Shown here: positions 22,801 through 23,797 of the stretch, in pieces | Layout: every line of letters starts with the position of its first letter | How positions within the stretch are numbered: position 1 is the first letter of the stretch | Assembly: GCA_019594305.1 (NCBI GenBank) | Contig: JAFDTZ010000013.1 | Coordinates: 1-23,797 of the forward strand | Length of the DNA stretch: 23,797 nucleotides | Origin: Thermoplasmata archaeon | GTDB lineage: Archaea; Thermoplasmatota; Thermoplasmata; Halarchaeoplasmatales; Halarchaeoplasmataceae | Direction of reading: 5' to 3' | Made by a program: the position numbers and the translations under genes | Notes under the pieces: model-generated | Database searches by the model: none | Seen by the model: the letters and a program-made list of their open reading frames with translations, nothing else | What the model was told of the DNA's origin: nothing

Positions 22801-23797
22801 TGTTATTCTTGATGACCGTTTCGGAGCATCGAGAGCATACATAAATTCCCGTTGCCTCGGTTGATTCGGGATGTGCAGTAAGTGTGTTGTTTTCTACAAT
22901 ATTTCCCGTGCTTGAGTAAGAAGTTCCAATTTGATCCAATCTTATACCCCTGTCGGAGTAATCTTTTATGGTGTTTCCCTCTATGGTACTAGGCTGAAGG
23001 GGATGTAAAAGAAGTATACCACCTCCTGTCACAGTGTTGTTCTCAATCAGATGTCCACCTGTTCGGATCAAAGGAGTCCCTGTACCGGAACTACTCCACT
23101 TGGAAATCCCATAATTATCGTTGTATCCGGAGATGTTGTTATCCACGATCTGCCATCCCGTAGCACCCCGAGACCATAAACCCCGCCTGCCGCTGTTCAA
23201 TATCGTATTGTTGATCAAATGACCGTCTGCAGTCCGTTGTATATAGACTCCGTCGTTGCCATTGTCAGCCAATAAATTATTCACTATCTGTGAAACTGAT
23301 GACCTTACGTGGATACCGTCATCATTGTTACTTTCGATGGTATTGTTCTCGATGAGATTATCTCCGGAAGAACTGATATAGATCCCGTGCCGACCATTGT
23401 CACCCATGTGATTACCATATATCAACTGTCCAGCATCGGCATCATTCAGATGTAATCCATCGTTGATGTTGTCGAAAAGATTATTCCCAGAGATGAGGTA
23501 ATCAGCGGATCCCGTATGGATGTAAATGCCTCTGTGGTTGGAGGATATGGAATTATCAGTGATCACAACGTTGTTGGAGTCCTCCACTTCCAAGCCATCT
23601 CCCGTTCCTGCGAGATCCGGTGCATAAAATATATTTGTATCGTCAACTAAACCTCCGTTTGAACTAGATAGATGTATCCCGCTGGATCCGCTTCCCATGA
23701 CACTTGTATCATATACATACAAGTCATCTGACAGATCGGCATATATGCCCGAAACACCGGCATCCACAAAAGTGCTCTCTGTTATGCTGCATTGATG
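19868..23797 (-). CDS. Giant beta-helix/FN3 surface protein (5' partial)
   Basis: The frame is open to the window edge, so the true start and any signal peptide lie outside; GTG 23767 is not the likely start. More than 1300 residues are visible. A right-handed parallel beta-helix of NosD/PbH1 type comes first, with repeating NNTI..N..GI units (DNA 21945-23797) and a WSDWTEPDDFSGPG end cap. Then come a beta-sandwich (about 21610-21910), four fibronectin III domains (20485-21610), a CARDB/PKD-like domain (20230-20485), an Asp-Pro-Asp-Asp repeat (20050-20230), one membrane helix (YWWLLVLIAIVAIAAVLF) and an acidic tail. Beta-helix repeats bind sugars or act as lyases or adhesins; no catalytic residues are certain. 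It is probably displayed on the cell surface on the Asp/Pro stalk. It is convergent with the radical SAM gene, with two bases between the stops. Confidence 0.92.
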   Translation of the reverse strand, partial: HQCSITESTFVDAGVSGIYADLSDDLYVYDTSVMGSGSSGIHLSSSNGGLVDDTNIFYAPDLAGTGDGLEVEDSNNVVITDNSISSNHRGIYIHTGSADYLISGNNLFDNINDGLHLNDADAGQLIYGNHMGDNGRHGIYISSSGDNLIENNTIESNNDDGIHVRSSVSQIVNNLLADNGNDGVYIQRTADGHLINNTILNSGRRGLWSRGATGWQIVDNNISGYNDNYGISKWSSSGTGTPLIRTGGHLIENNTVTGGGILLLHPLQPSTIEGNTIKDYSDRGIRLDQIGTSYSSTGNIVENNTLTAHPESTEATGIYVCSRCSETVIKNNTIEGGRDGIFMGSNDNLAQHNTVRNVSQYGLFTGTSSQFNRIENNTILNSQDGLYLWGSDHTVVGNTILNCTEYGIFTDNLEDTLLENNTIRDAYQHAIHLSSSTSCVLKGNEMHGSGIMITGWAVSYWNSHTIDENNTVNDLPVMYIKEATEGNVTGELGQLILAASHNIEVSNVTIEGGGVGILFGYSDNNIITNSTLSNNRYGIYLHSSNDNQIYHNNFINNTNQAYDNGDNTWDNGYPDGGNYWSDWTEPDDFSGPGQDEPGSDGLVDEPRDITGGSNKDNYPWTLPDGWSLVGPSITLTNPNPGDIWVIGTDEQINWTTTTGDADIAGIDIEYSIDGGVTWMTIVTVTEDTGTYTWNVPDNETTEAIIRIFVHDQNDKTGHDETGQFTIASLPSAPENIQITPGDEWVFLEWDLPQSDGGLEITNYTIYRGTTSGDLTLLTTIGNVLNYTDKDVANGVTYYYEVRAVNAAGEGAPTDEVSTTPATTPSEPQNLDISAGDEWIYLAWEAPESDGGGDISNYTIYRGIESGNLSFLETVGNVLNYTDENVTNGVTYFYQVSAVNWAGEGELSEEISATPATTPSSPRNLVATPGDGQIILEWDVPQSDGGSDITNYTIYRGTTSGDLILLITVGNIFEYADEEVINGETYYYQVGAVNSEGEGTLTGEVDTTPATTPSEPQNLIATADDGQVELEWVAPASDGGGSVTHYRIYRGITSGDLTLLTTIGDVLEYIDEDVTNEITYYYQVCAVNWAGVGNLSEEISATPFTRVFSPTNLVLDVSPVYGEVPLEVTVVVSADNEGDAEGTIDVIIDGSVVYSLLIPVEGSAEHEFTHTFNDAGDHLIEFGTESVTVSVDDPVDPDDPDDPVDPDDPDDPDDPVDPDDPDDPDDPDDSDDPDDPDDPDDPDDPDDPDETPIDPGFVSNYWWLLVLIAIVAIAAVLFNMNKKTEPPKDEESAEITEDDENIPDEEKTEL
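20050..20230 (-). repeat. Asp/Pro stalk repeat
   Basis: About 180 bases of 9-base variants (GTCATCTGG, GTCGTCCGG and relatives) arranged in larger blocks encode DPDD, DPVD and one DSDD units. The C-terminal wall-spanning or stalk function is inferred. Such DNA is prone to length change between strains. Confidence 0.9.
20485..21610 (-). repeat. Four tandem fibronectin III modules
   Basis: Four units of about 280 bases share NYTIYRG, GVTYYYQV and TPATTPS blocks. Unit junctions fall near 20765, 21045 and 21330. DNA similarity is high enough that duplication within the gene is likely. Confidence 0.85.

Overview
The window most likely comes from an archaeon, probably a Thermoplasmatota-type lineage such as the sediment groups related to Marine Benthic Group D; the lineage is inference only. 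Archaeal signs in the sequence are TATA-type promoters about 25 bases before start codons with almost no leader, GGTGA-type Shine-Dalgarno sites inside operons, a DUF123 GIY-YIG protein, a remnant of an archaeal GspE/FlaI-like secretion ATPase, and large cell-surface proteins (a DUF3494 ice-binding-like protein and a NosD-type beta-helix/fibronectin III protein), each held by one C-terminal membrane helix. No rRNA, tRNA, CRISPR array, transposase or integrase was seen.

Left part (1-5458). Three plus-strand genes encode a C-terminally anchored beta-rich protein (cut by the window edge), a secreted anchored protein, and a four-helix membrane protein with five zinc ribbons that grew by recent internal duplication. 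A gene-poor stretch follows (3223-3763). Then comes a minus-strand operon of three envelope proteins: a DUF3494 protein, a 111-residue four-helix protein and a 57-residue hairpin membrane protein. It ends in a strong hairpin plus T-run terminator. A 13-bp perfect inverted repeat enclosing about 150 bp lies upstream of this operon.

Middle (6000-11587). Genes are singly transcribed or in pairs: a small zinc-ribbon protein, an AstE/AspA-like deacylase, a cysteine-rich DUF3795 protein, an AbiEi/AbiEii toxin-antitoxin pair, a MATE exporter and a methyltransferase.

Right (11730-19865). A probable four-gene plus-strand operon holds a polytopic protein with an EEISWGQRIFG motif, an ABC-2 ATPase, its permease and a LURP-one-like protein. 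A minus-strand group holds gamma-glutamyltransferase, the DUF123 protein and a secretion-ATPase pseudoenzyme without a Walker A motif. A plus-strand pair follows: a zinc-finger methyltransferase and a radical SAM enzyme.

The window closes with a very large minus-strand surface protein (beta-helix, four FN3 domains, Asp/Pro repeat stalk, membrane anchor) whose N-terminus lies outside. The most unusual items are the pseudo-ATPase, the DUF3494 operon with its two tiny membrane partners, the duplicating zinc-ribbon protein and the EEISWGQRIFG/ABC/LURP-one operon.
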